Counted from the stretch's first letter, positions 1 to 5,852 are shown. The stretch is 7,909 bases of DNA from Lentisphaeria bacterium (GCA_017540385.1 JAFYBD010000001.1:1-7909), one strand, 5' to 3'. Made by a program: numbers and translations. The notes: generated by a model not told the origin, from the letters alone.

Positions 1-642
1 CATTTCGGCGACCGCTCGAAGTTCGCCGAGGAGACCATGATCTTCCTGACCGAGGGCGACTCCGCCGGTTCCTCGCTCGTGACCAGCCGCGACCCGAACT
101 ACCAGGCGGTCTTCGCGCTCCGCGGCAAGCCCTTCAACTGCTTCGGCAAGAAGCTCGACGCGATCTATTCCAACGAGGAACTTTTCTACATCATGCGGAC
201 GCTCGGGATCGAGGAGGACGTGGAGAACCTGAACTACGCGAAGGTGGTCATCGCCACCGACGCCGACGTGGACGGCCTGCACATCCGCAACCTGCTGCTC
301 ACGTTTTTCCTCCAGTATTTCGAGTCGCTCGTGATCTCCGGCCACCTCTACATCTTCGAGACGCCGCTCTTCCGCGTGCGGAACAAGGACGTCACGCACT
401 ACTGCTACTCCGAGCAGGAACGCGACGAGCGCGCCGCCGAGCTCGGCAAGTCCGCCGAGATCACCCGGTTCAAAGGCCTCGGCGAGATTTCGCCGAAGGA
501 GTTCAAGCAGTTCATCGGCCCCGACATCCGCCTCGAAAAAGTCACGCTCGAAAACACCAAGGGCATCCACGAAATGCTGCGTTTCTACATGGGCAGCAAC
601 GACGAGACCCGCTGGGAACACATCCAAAACAATCTGGTCTGA
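1..642 (+). CDS. parE: DNA topoisomerase IV subunit B (ParE/GyrB family), C-terminal part, 5' truncated by window edge
   Basis: This is the ATPase and metal-binding subunit of a type IIA topoisomerase. It pairs with the A subunit encoded next door to pass one duplex through another using ATP. The frame is open from base 1, so the N-terminal GHKL ATPase and transducer domains lie outside the window; 213 residues and the stop are visible. Seen directly: the TOPRIM EGDSAGSS motif, whose acidic Glu codon is at 52-54; the second TOPRIM acidic cluster DADVDG beginning at 259; and the RFKGLGE motif near 466, followed by the short family C-terminus. ATG 37 is internal, because the upstream codons (HFGDRSKFAEET) already match the family. 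The GyrB name cannot be excluded, but the partner subunit lacks a visible GyrA box, which favours topoisomerase IV. The next gene starts 6 bp after this stop, so the two are almost certainly one operon. Confidence 0.93.
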   Translation, partial: HFGDRSKFAEETMIFLTEGDSAGSSLVTSRDPNYQAVFALRGKPFNCFGKKLDAIYSNEELFYIMRTLGIEEDVENLNYAKVVIATDADVDGLHIRNLLLTFFLQYFESLVISGHLYIFETPLFRVRNKDVTHYCYSEQERDERAAELGKSAEITRFKGLGEISPKEFKQFIGPDIRLEKVTLENTKGIHEMLRFYMGSNDETRWEHIQNNLV

Positions 643-648
643 TCCGAT

Positions 649-3444
649 ATGCCGAAAAAACGCCTCACACCCACCGCGGGACCCGATCGCGAATCCTCCT
701 CCAACTCCAATCCGCCCCCCGAAGCGCCCGAGACCGAGTATTACGATCCCGACATGCACTATCCGCCGGAATCCGACGAGATGGGCGACGATGAATCCGC
801 ATCCGACGCGGTCGAAGCCGTGCCGAACCAGCGCCTCCGGGAGATGATGGACCGCAACTTCATCGAGTACGCCTCCTACGTCATCAAGGACCGCGCCATC
901 CCGGACGTCGACGACGGCCTGAAACCCGTCCAGCGCCGCATCCTGTGGACGCTCTACCAGATGGACAACGGCACGTTCCACAAGGTCGCGAACGTGGTCG
1001 GCGCGACCATGAAGTACCACCCGCACGGCGACGCATCCATCGGCGACGCCCTCGTGAACCTCGCGAACAAGGAATGTTTCATCGACAAGCAGGGATCGTT
1101 CGGCGACGTGATCCTGGGCACCCCGGCCGCCGCGCCGCGATACATCGAGTGCCGCCTCTCCAAACTCGGCCGCGACGTGCTGTTCAACAACGACATCACC
1201 ACGCTCGTCGATTCCTACGACAGCCGCAACAAGGAGCCTGTCTGCCTGCCCTCGAAGATTCCGACGCTCCTGCTGCTCGGCACCAACGGCCTCGCCGTCG
1301 GCACCCGCACCATGATCTTCCCGCACAATTTCAACGAGCTCCTGCGGGCGCAGATTTCCATCCTGAAGGGCGAGCCTTTCCAGATTTATCCCGACTTCCC
1401 GCAAGGCGGCATCATGGACGTCTCCGATTACCAGGACGGCCTGGGCAAGCTCGTCCTGCGCGCCCGGATCGAACCCGAGAAACACGGCATCGTGATCCGC
1501 GAAATCCACGCCGCCACCGACACCGGCAGGCTCATGGACTCCATCGAGGCCGCCGTCAATAAATCGCGCATCAAGATTTCGTCGTTCCACGACTACACGG
1601 CCGACGACCAGGTGAACATCGAGCTCTCGCTTCAGCGCGGCTACAGCCCGGAGAAGGCCATCAACGCCCTCTACACCTACACCGACTGCCAGATGAGCGT
1701 GTCCTGCACCTACATGGTCATCTGCGACAACCGCCCCGTGCGGATGACCGCCAGCGACATCCTCCGCCGCAATACCGAAAAGCTCGTGCAGTACCTGACC
1801 TGGGAACTCCAGATCGCAGCCTCCAAGTGCATCGACAAGATCCTCTCCCGCACCCTCGCGCAGATTTTTATCGAGGAGAAGATCTACAAGAAGATCGAGA
1901 CATGCAAGACCAAAGACGCCATGCTCCAGGCCGTCCGCACCGGGCTCGAACAGTTCAAGGACGAATGGCTCCCCTTCGTGCAGGCGCTCCACGACGCGAT
2001 CGAGGCCGGGCCCCACATCACGGAGCGTTCCCCCGCCGAACTCGCGCGCATCGCCCAGCTGGCCGAAGGGAAGATACCCGATTCTGAGATCGAACGCCTC
2101 GTCGAGATACCCATCCGCAGGATCGCCGCGTTCGAAGTCGACAAAAACCGCGAGGACATCGCCGCGCTGGAGAAGGAACTCCAGCAGGCGCAGAAGAACC
2201 TGAAGCACATCAAGCAGTACGCCATCAAGTACATCGAAGGCCTGCTCGAGAAATACGGCCATCTTTTCCCGCGCCGCACCGAGATTCGCCTGGAACCCTT
2301 CGCGAAGATCGACAAGAGCGTCGCCGCGCTCACGAACATCCGCGTGGGCTGGGACCGCAAGAACTGCTACATCGGCACCTCCGTGAAGAGCGACGACTAT
2401 GTGCTGTGCAACGAATTCGACCATCTGCTCTGCGTGGAGCGCTCGGGCGGCTTCAAGGTCATCGGCATCCCCGACAAGATCTTCATCGACAGGCTGTTCG
2501 AGTTCCGACGCTACGACAAGAGCACCGTCTTCGGCATCATTTATTCCGAGAAGAAGACCGGGCGGGCGTTCTTCAAGCGGACCCGCATCGGCCAGTTCAT
2601 CAAGGACCGCGACTACCGCATCATCCCAGACGGCTGCAAGCTCGAACTCATCACGCCGCGACCGAACTCCATCTACGAGATCAAGGTCGACACGCCCATC
2701 CGCGCCAAGCAGATCCAGCAGATTTCGCTGATGGACGCCCCGGAACGCTCCCCGAAGGCCGGCGGCATCCTGATCTCGCCGCGAAAACTCCTGAAAGTCA
2801 CGTTCGTGCGGCTCCTGGACGAGGCCGACGCCGCGCCCGAACCCGAACTCGTCGACGTGCCGGAACCGGAAACGGCCGCAACCGAGCCCGCAACGACGGA
2901 ATCCGCCGCAACGACGGAGCCCGCCGCCGCGCCCTCTGTGACGCCGGACGAGTCTGCCCCGGTCGAGACCCAGGCCGAAGCGGAAACTCCGGTTTCCGAG
3001 CCTGCGGAGAGTGTTTCCGGCGGTTCCGATGCGGATGTCAAGGATGAGCCCCCGGCGGAGACCGTTGCCCCGGCCGAACCCGAGAAGACGCCGCGCCGTC
3101 GCGCCGTCCGTCCGAAAAAGGCCCCGGCCGTTGCGCCGGAACCCGAACCGGCGAAACCCGTCGCTCCTGCGAAGAAACCGGTCAAAGCCGAGCCGGTCAA
3201 GCCGGCGAAGCCCGAGCCCGTGAAGAAGCCGGAACCGGTCATCAAACCCGAGCCCGTGAAGAAGCCGGAACCCGTCATCAGGCCCGAGCCCGTGAAGAAT
3301 CCGGAACCGGTCATCAAGCCCGAGCCCGTGAAAGAGTTCAAGCCCGAGCCTCCGAAGCCCGAGCCTCCGGCTCCGGCCCCGAAGAAGGCCGACACGGAAC
3401 GCGAAGAGGATTCGTGGGACGTTCAGCCCGACCTCGGATTCTGA
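649..3444 (+). CDS. parC: DNA topoisomerase IV subunit A (ParC/GyrA family) with long disordered C-terminal tail
   Basis: This is the DNA breakage-reunion subunit, 931 residues, acting with the upstream B subunit. Residues 1-60 are an acidic, Pro/Ser-rich extension. The core starts near 62 (LREMMDRNFIEYASYVIKDR). YHPHGD lies at 123-128. The active-site tyrosine is expected at Tyr165, preceded by Arg164 (AAPRYIE). A coiled-coil stretch rich in Glu, Lys and Gln around 500-530 fits the gate helices. A degenerate beta-pinwheel follows to about 724, and I see no GyrA box (QRRGG-like), which argues for topoisomerase IV over gyrase. Residues 725-931 are a low-complexity tail: first Ala/Glu/Pro/Thr-rich and acidic, then Lys/Pro-rich with KPEPV repeats. 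ATG 649 lacks a clear Shine-Dalgarno and sits 6 bp after the parE stop, suggesting translational coupling. Starts at Met36 or Met45 are possible, since the extension is not a conserved domain. Position 129 is Ala where E. coli GyrA has Ser83. Confidence 0.93.
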   Translation: MPKKRLTPTAGPDRESSSNSNPPPEAPETEYYDPDMHYPPESDEMGDDESASDAVEAVPNQRLREMMDRNFIEYASYVIKDRAIPDVDDGLKPVQRRILWTLYQMDNGTFHKVANVVGATMKYHPHGDASIGDALVNLANKECFIDKQGSFGDVILGTPAAAPRYIECRLSKLGRDVLFNNDITTLVDSYDSRNKEPVCLPSKIPTLLLLGTNGLAVGTRTMIFPHNFNELLRAQISILKGEPFQIYPDFPQGGIMDVSDYQDGLGKLVLRARIEPEKHGIVIREIHAATDTGRLMDSIEAAVNKSRIKISSFHDYTADDQVNIELSLQRGYSPEKAINALYTYTDCQMSVSCTYMVICDNRPVRMTASDILRRNTEKLVQYLTWELQIAASKCIDKILSRTLAQIFIEEKIYKKIETCKTKDAMLQAVRTGLEQFKDEWLPFVQALHDAIEAGPHITERSPAELARIAQLAEGKIPDSEIERLVEIPIRRIAAFEVDKNREDIAALEKELQQAQKNLKHIKQYAIKYIEGLLEKYGHLFPRRTEIRLEPFAKIDKSVAALTNIRVGWDRKNCYIGTSVKSDDYVLCNEFDHLLCVERSGGFKVIGIPDKIFIDRLFEFRRYDKSTVFGIIYSEKKTGRAFFKRTRIGQFIKDRDYRIIPDGCKLELITPRPNSIYEIKVDTPIRAKQIQQISLMDAPERSPKAGGILISPRKLLKVTFVRLLDEADAAPEPELVDVPEPETAATEPATTESAATTEPAAAPSVTPDESAPVETQAEAETPVSEPAESVSGGSDADVKDEPPAETVAPAEPEKTPRRRAVRPKKAPAVAPEPEPAKPVAPAKKPVKAEPVKPAKPEPVKKPEPVIKPEPVKKPEPVIRPEPVKNPEPVIKPEPVKEFKPEPPKPEPPAPAPKKADTEREEDSWDVQPDLGF
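3208..3333 (+). repeat. 36-bp in-frame tandem repeat in the parC tail
   Basis: Three full 36-bp units (3208-3243, 3244-3279, 3280-3315) and a half unit (3316-3333) encode the 12-residue period KPEPVKKPEPVI, residues 854-895. Units differ by a few substitutions (Lys to Arg at the first codon of unit 3, AAG to AAT inside it, and CCG/CCC wobble). The period is a multiple of three, so copy-number changes keep the frame. The 12-mer is itself two KPEPV-like half-units, pointing to an older, shorter repeat. Confidence 0.9.
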
Positions 3445-3533
3445 CCCGCTCTCCCTCCGATCATCGCCCCATCTTCCTGTAGAACGACGTTTGCAGGGCA
3501 GGGGGCGTATCGTCTCCGCTCCGGAAAAAGTGC

Positions 3534-3559
3534 AAAAAAAATCCGCACGGCGTGCGGAT
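3534..3559 (-). terminator. Intrinsic terminator of the tRNA-Gly/tRNA-Tyr operon
   Basis: A perfect 8-bp stem (3541-3548 with 3552-3559, ATCCGCAC/GTGCGGAT) has a 3-nt loop. On the minus strand it is followed directly by a run of T (complement of A 3534-3541). It lies 11 bp beyond the CCA end of tRNA-Tyr, in the right orientation to end that transcript. On the plus strand no T-run follows, so it does not serve parC. Confidence 0.9.
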
Positions 3560-3570
3560 GGGGATTCAAA

Positions 3571-3655
3571 TGGTGGTGGGGGATGGATTCGAACCATCGA
3601 AGGCATGGCCGGTAGATTTACAGTCTACTGCATTTGACCGCTCTGCAACCCCACC
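3571..3655 (-). tRNA. tRNA-Tyr (anticodon GTA)
   Basis: Read on the minus strand, this is an 85-nt tRNA including encoded CCA. The 7-bp acceptor stem is GGTGGGG/CCCCACC with discriminator A. The anticodon stem is GTAGA/TCTAC with loop CTGTAAA, anticodon GTA at 3619-3621 (complement TAC). The T arm is GATGG-TTCGAAT-CCATC. A long variable arm of about 13 nt (CGGCCATGCCTTC) is expected for bacterial tRNA-Tyr. It decodes UAU and UAC. It lies 13 bp downstream of tRNA-Gly in the same transcript and ahead of the terminator. Confidence 0.96.
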
Positions 3656-3668
3656 ATGAATCTGCTCT

Positions 3669-3742
3669 TGGAGCGGGTAGAGGGAATCGAACCCTCACAA
3701 TTAGCTTGGAAGGCTAATGTTCTACCGTTGAACTATACCCGC
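3669..3742 (-). tRNA. tRNA-Gly (anticodon TCC)
   Basis: Read on the minus strand, this is a 74-nt tRNA including encoded CCA. The acceptor stem is GCGGGTA/TACCCGC with discriminator T. The D arm contains AGTTCAACGGTAGAAC. The anticodon stem is TTAGC/GCTAA with loop CTTCCAA, anticodon TCC. The T arm is AGGG-TTCGATT-CCCT. It reads GGA and, with wobble modification, GGG. It is the first gene of a two-tRNA transcript. Its 5' end, not its 3' end, faces the accessory cassette, so it is not in the usual orientation for an integrase target. Confidence 0.96.
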
Positions 3743-3766
3743 AGGCATTTTCAAAGAGGATTTATT

Positions 3767-3794
3767 ACTATACATCCAAAGCGGCGAAAATCAA
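3767..3794 (-). promoter_or_regulatory. Sigma70-type promoter of the tRNA operon
   Basis: On the minus strand there is a -35 TTGATT (complement of 3789-3794), a 16-bp spacer, and a -10 TATAGT (complement of 3767-3772). The tRNA-Gly 5' end lies 24 bp beyond the -10, a normal distance for a short tRNA leader. The rpsD promoter has the same -35 and spacing. Confidence 0.6.
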
Positions 3795-3902
3795 GTCGCC
3801 AACACGAAAAAAGCCCGAAAAAGGCGAAAAAAGGCGCGACCGCCGGGAATCGTCCATGTTGCTTCAGGATCATGAAAACAGCAAAAATGTTCTTCCGGCG
3901 GC

Positions 3903-3931
3903 TTGTAAAACGTCTCGTGCGGATGTATTGT
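3903..3931 (+). promoter_or_regulatory. Candidate promoter of the three-gene cassette
   Basis: TTGTAA (3903-3908), a 17-bp spacer and TATTGT (3926-3931) form a moderate sigma70-like match. Transcription would begin near 3938, just before a perfect inverted repeat. The -10 is identical to the one proposed for xylB. Neither box is close enough to consensus to be certain. Confidence 0.35.
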
Positions 3932-3944
3932 TATTGTCGTAGAC

Positions 3945-3964
3945 GGATGCAGGCGAGTGCATCC
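3945..3964. promoter_or_regulatory. Perfect 7-bp inverted repeat in the cassette leader (possible operator or hairpin)
   Basis: GGATGCA, a 6-bp centre (GGCGAG), then TGCATCC. It lies about 27 bp before the start codon of the first cassette gene and just after the predicted transcription start. It could be an operator bound by a cassette protein, or an RNA hairpin. No T-run follows, so it is not a terminator. Confidence 0.5.
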
Positions 3965-3991
3965 TGTCCTGGTATTTCCGAGGAACAAGCT

Positions 3992-4201
3992 ATGAGTGAG
4001 CTTTCTTTTCAGACATTCTGCATCGAGTTTTACAGCCGTCATATTCACAAGCCGGGTCCTGAAGTGTTCAGACTCTTCCGGGAAAGCGGTCTGCTGAACA
4101 TGCTGAAACGCGATTATGAAGATCTTCACGGCATGGGAATGGAAGCTTTGATGCAGTTTTTCGACGAGTATCTTGCGAAGGAGCTGGAGCTGAGCCGATG
4201 A
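3992..4201 (+). CDS. DUF3791-like small protein, first gene of the cassette
   Basis: A 69-residue acidic, helical protein with no signal peptide or membrane segment. The pattern FCIEFYSRHIHKPGPEVFRLF, then LLNMLKRDYEDLHGMGMEAL and a final FFDEYLAKEL, matches what I recall of the DUF3791 family, commonly encoded beside DUF3990 proteins. Its biochemical function is unknown. ATG 3992 is chosen because AGGA at 3981-3984 gives a good ribosome binding site at proper spacing, and family similarity begins here. The frame stays open upstream to 3656, but that stretch runs antisense through tRNA-Gly and is not coding. The stop overlaps the next start by four bases (ATGA). A role as antitoxin, chaperone or accessory factor for the next gene's product is an inference from position and size only. 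G+C looks lower than in parC. Confidence 0.82.
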   Translation: MSELSFQTFCIEFYSRHIHKPGPEVFRLFRESGLLNMLKRDYEDLHGMGMEALMQFFDEYLAKELELSR

Positions 4202-4710
4202 AACTTTATCACGGAGGTTTGCAAACCGTCGAGTCTCCCCGAATCATCAGGAGTGAAGTCGGACGCGATTTCGGCTTTGCTTTTTATACGACGGACATCC
4301 GCGAACAGGCGGAGCGCTGGGCACTGCGCCGTATGCAAACGGCGAGACGAAACGGTGATTTGCTTGCAGAAGCCGTGATTTCCGTTTTCCGTTTCGATGA
4401 GGAAAACGCCCGGCGGCATCTGCTGTTCCGCGATTTTTCCGAGGTCACGATGGAGTGGCTGGATTTGGTCGTTGCCTGTCGTTCCGAACCCAACTTCACG
4501 CACGGTTTCGATATCGTCACGGGGAAAATTGCCAACGACAATGTCGGCGAAACGATCGCGTATGTCCTCGCCGGAGTCATGCGAAAAGAGGACGCCCTGG
4601 AACGTCTTAGGTTCCAGAAGATTAACAACCAGCTCGCTTTCTGTACGGAAAATGCGTTGTCCTTTCTGGAGTTCGAATCTTCTTATACGGTGAAGGAGCC
4701 GAACCGATGA
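4198..4710 (+). CDS. DUF3990 family protein, putative ADP-ribosyltransferase-like enzyme
   Basis: A 170-residue soluble protein matching the DUF3990 pattern as I know it: LYHGG at 3-7, DFGFAFYTT at 24-32, EQAERWA at 36-42, a DIVTGKIANDNV segment at 105-116, and NNQLAFCTENAL at 143-154. As I recall, this family belongs to the ADP-ribosyltransferase fold clan. On that model His5 and Tyr30 would be the first two active-site positions, and the third lies in the NQLAFCTE segment (Gln145 or Glu151). This assignment is an inference. If it is an enzyme, NAD would be the likely cosubstrate; the target is unknown. The start overlaps the preceding stop by four bases, as does its own stop with the next start, so all three genes are translationally coupled. 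A size near 170 residues is typical for a stand-alone member. Codon third positions are less G/C-biased than in the flanking housekeeping genes. Confidence 0.82.
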   Translation: MKLYHGGLQTVESPRIIRSEVGRDFGFAFYTTDIREQAERWALRRMQTARRNGDLLAEAVISVFRFDEENARRHLLFRDFSEVTMEWLDLVVACRSEPNFTHGFDIVTGKIANDNVGETIAYVLAGVMRKEDALERLRFQKINNQLAFCTENALSFLEFESSYTVKEPNR

Positions 4711-4973
4711 GTGAGCACGCTCTTGTGCGGGCGACCGTGACGCCGCAGATCGTAACGATCCTCAGCAAATACTACGGGATCGGGCTTGACGAGGCCCTGC
4801 GCCGGTTCTACGAATCGAAGACGGCGGCGAATTATGCCGACGACGAAACCGGTCTTTACGGCCAGTCCGCACTTTACATCGCGGGGATGTTCATCATGGA
4901 ACAGGACGGGCAAATCGACGAGAAACGTCTCTATGCCGCCACCCGCCCAGACAACAGTGCGGCCAGCGTGTGA
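4707..4973 (+). CDS. Small acidic helical protein, third gene of the cassette
   Basis: An 88-residue protein whose start overlaps the upstream stop (ATGA). Visible features are an N-terminal segment VTPQIVTILSKYYGI, a central DEALRRFYESKTAANYADDE, then GLYGQSALYIAGMFIMEQDG. No membrane segment or signal peptide is obvious. I recall similar small proteins placed after DUF3990 genes, sometimes grouped with DUF3791, but the match is weaker than for the first cassette gene and I cannot assign a function. The last 15 or so residues are low in hydrophobics and probably disordered. A terminator follows within 10 bp, so this is the last gene of the operon. It may be a partner or inhibitor of the DUF3990 protein, inferred only from the gene order. 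Confidence 0.75.
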   Translation: MSEHALVRATVTPQIVTILSKYYGIGLDEALRRFYESKTAANYADDETGLYGQSALYIAGMFIMEQDGQIDEKRLYAATRPDNSAASV

Positions 4974-4980
4974 AAACGAA

Positions 4981-5015
4981 AAAAACCGCCCGGATTGAGG
5001 TCCGGACGGTTTTTT
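4981..5015. terminator. Bidirectional intrinsic terminator between the cassette and rpsD
   Basis: The stem CCGCCCGGA (4986-4994) pairs with TCCGGACGG (5001-5009) with one internal mismatch and a 6-nt loop. It is flanked by a T-run on the right (5010-5015) and an A-run on the left (4979-4985). It can end the plus-strand cassette transcript and, read in reverse, the minus-strand rpsD transcript; both stops are within 30 bp. Confidence 0.9.
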
Positions 5016-5037
5016 GACGAACAGAAGTCTGTCAGAC

Positions 5038-5649
5038 TTACCGGGCGTAGTATTCGACCACGCGCATGGATTCGACCGAGAAGGGAATCGCGTCGATGGT
5101 GGGGAGGCTGACGAGCTTGATCTTGAGCTGTTCCTTGTCGACTTCGAAATAGCCGGGGGCCTCGGTGGTGACGGCCTTGGCGACTTCGGCGATCTTCGGG
5201 GATTTTTCAGCGTTGATGGAGATCACCTGGCCGACCTTCACGATGTAGGAGGCGCGGTCGACGATCTTGCCGTCCACGAGGATGTGGCGGTGGCTGACGA
5301 ACTGCTTGGCCGCGAAGATGGTGGGCGCGAAACCGGCGTGATAGACGATGCTGTCGAGGCGGGTTTCGATGCGCTGCATCATGATTTCGTTGGTCTTGCC
5401 TTCAATGCGCTTGGCGTAGAGGTACGCGGCGCGGAGCTGGCTTTCAGTCAGAGCGTAGTGGGCTCTGAGTTTCTGCTTTTCGAGCATCATTTCGCCGTAG
5501 GCCGTAAGTTTTTTGCGGTGCGCGTTCTTGCCCTGGAGACCGGCGGCGTAGGTGCGGGCGCGGCCCTTCACGGTGGGGCAGTTCGGCATGTTCCAGATGC
5601 AGTAGCCGATACGACGGCAGATTTTGTGTTTTGCTTGACCTTGTTTCAT
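5038..5649 (-). CDS. rpsD: 30S ribosomal protein S4
   Basis: A primary 16S rRNA-binding protein that nucleates assembly of the small-subunit body; 203 residues, the normal family length. The N-terminal domain includes GLQGKNAHRKKLTAYGEMML and EKQKLRAHYALTESQLRAAY. The S4 RNA-binding domain runs from about 93 to 145 (ETRLDSIVYHAGFAP, then RHILVDGKIVDRASYIVKVG). The C-terminus keeps the SLPTIDAIPFSVE stretch. ATG 5649 is preferred over the longer frame start at 5700, because the family N-terminus begins here and AAAGGA stands 8 bases before it. The N-terminus has His8, Cys11, Cys17 and Cys24 instead of the classical four-cysteine zinc site, so metal binding is uncertain. Here the gene is monocistronic, outside the alpha or rpsM-rpsK-rpsD operon layout seen in many bacteria. 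Confidence 0.96.
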   Translation of the reverse strand: MKQGQAKHKICRRIGYCIWNMPNCPTVKGRARTYAAGLQGKNAHRKKLTAYGEMMLEKQKLRAHYALTESQLRAAYLYAKRIEGKTNEIMMQRIETRLDSIVYHAGFAPTIFAAKQFVSHRHILVDGKIVDRASYIVKVGQVISINAEKSPKIAEVAKAVTTEAPGYFEVDKEQLKIKLVSLPTIDAIPFSVESMRVVEYYAR

Positions 5650-5657
5650 CCCTTGTA

Positions 5658-5671
5658 TCCTTTCTGAAAGG
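5658..5671 (-). promoter_or_regulatory. rpsD ribosome binding site within a small hairpin
   Basis: The Shine-Dalgarno AAAGGA (complement of 5658-5663) is 8 bases before the start codon. Its AAAGG pairs with an upstream CCTTT (complement of 5667-5671) across a 3-nt loop. The stem is short but would hide the binding site. S4 is known to repress its own translation in several bacteria, so the element may matter; this is inference. Confidence 0.45.
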
Positions 5672-5743
5672 TGTTTGTAAGAAAGCACGGCTGGCGTCAA
5701 GCTCCAGTGTCCCGGGGGCCGGCCGCACCAAAACGAGTCCTAT

Positions 5744-5771
5744 AATATACTACAATATCAGGAAAAATCAA
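5744..5771 (-). promoter_or_regulatory. Sigma70-type promoter of rpsD
   Basis: On the minus strand there is a -35 TTGATT (complement of 5766-5771), a 16-bp spacer and a -10 TATATT (complement of 5744-5749), in a locally A/T-rich patch unlike the surrounding sequence. The predicted start near 5737 gives a leader of about 87 nt. A TATTAT two bases further in is an alternative -10. Confidence 0.6.
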
Positions 5772-5802
5772 CCCGGAAACGCGAAAAAACGCGAATCCGG
5801 GT
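5771..5802 (-). terminator. Probable xylB intrinsic terminator next to the rpsD promoter
   Basis: The outer stem ACCCGGA (5771-5777) pairs with TCCGGGT (5796-5802). It has a symmetric AA/AA internal loop, an inner CGCG/CGCG stem (5780-5783 with 5790-5793) and a 6-nt A/T loop. On the minus strand the stem is followed by TGATTTTTCC, a broken T-tract that is also part of the rpsD -35 region. It stands 80 bp after the xylB stop. Termination is likely but the tract is imperfect. Confidence 0.55.
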
Positions 5803-5823
5803 GAAATTACGCCCGAAACCGGC

Positions 5824-5852
5824 TCCGGCGGGACGGCGTGTCAGCCGCCGGA
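5824..5852. repeat. Perfect 8-bp inverted repeat downstream of xylB
   Basis: TCCGGCGG (5824-5831) pairs with CCGCCGGA (5845-5852) around a 13-nt centre. It lies in the xylB 3' region, 30 bp after the stop on the minus strand. No T-run follows on either strand, so it is not an obvious terminator; it could protect the mRNA 3' end. Confidence 0.5.

Noticed and set aside
2673..3395. Minus-strand Gly/Ser-rich open frame opposite the parC tail
   Set aside because: Its repeats are the mirror of the parC tail repeats; no ribosome binding site or family match.
3669..3742. tRNA-Gly as the attachment site of a genomic island
   Set aside because: The island lies on the 5' side of the tRNA, and no duplicated tRNA 3' segment or integrase is seen.
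3656..3991. Upstream extension of the first cassette gene by 112 codons
   Set aside because: It runs antisense through tRNA-Gly and the tRNA promoter; family similarity and the ribosome binding site begin at 3992.
5014..5667. 217-codon plus-strand open frame opposite rpsD
   Set aside because: It is the antisense of a full-length S4 gene and starts inside the terminator T-run.
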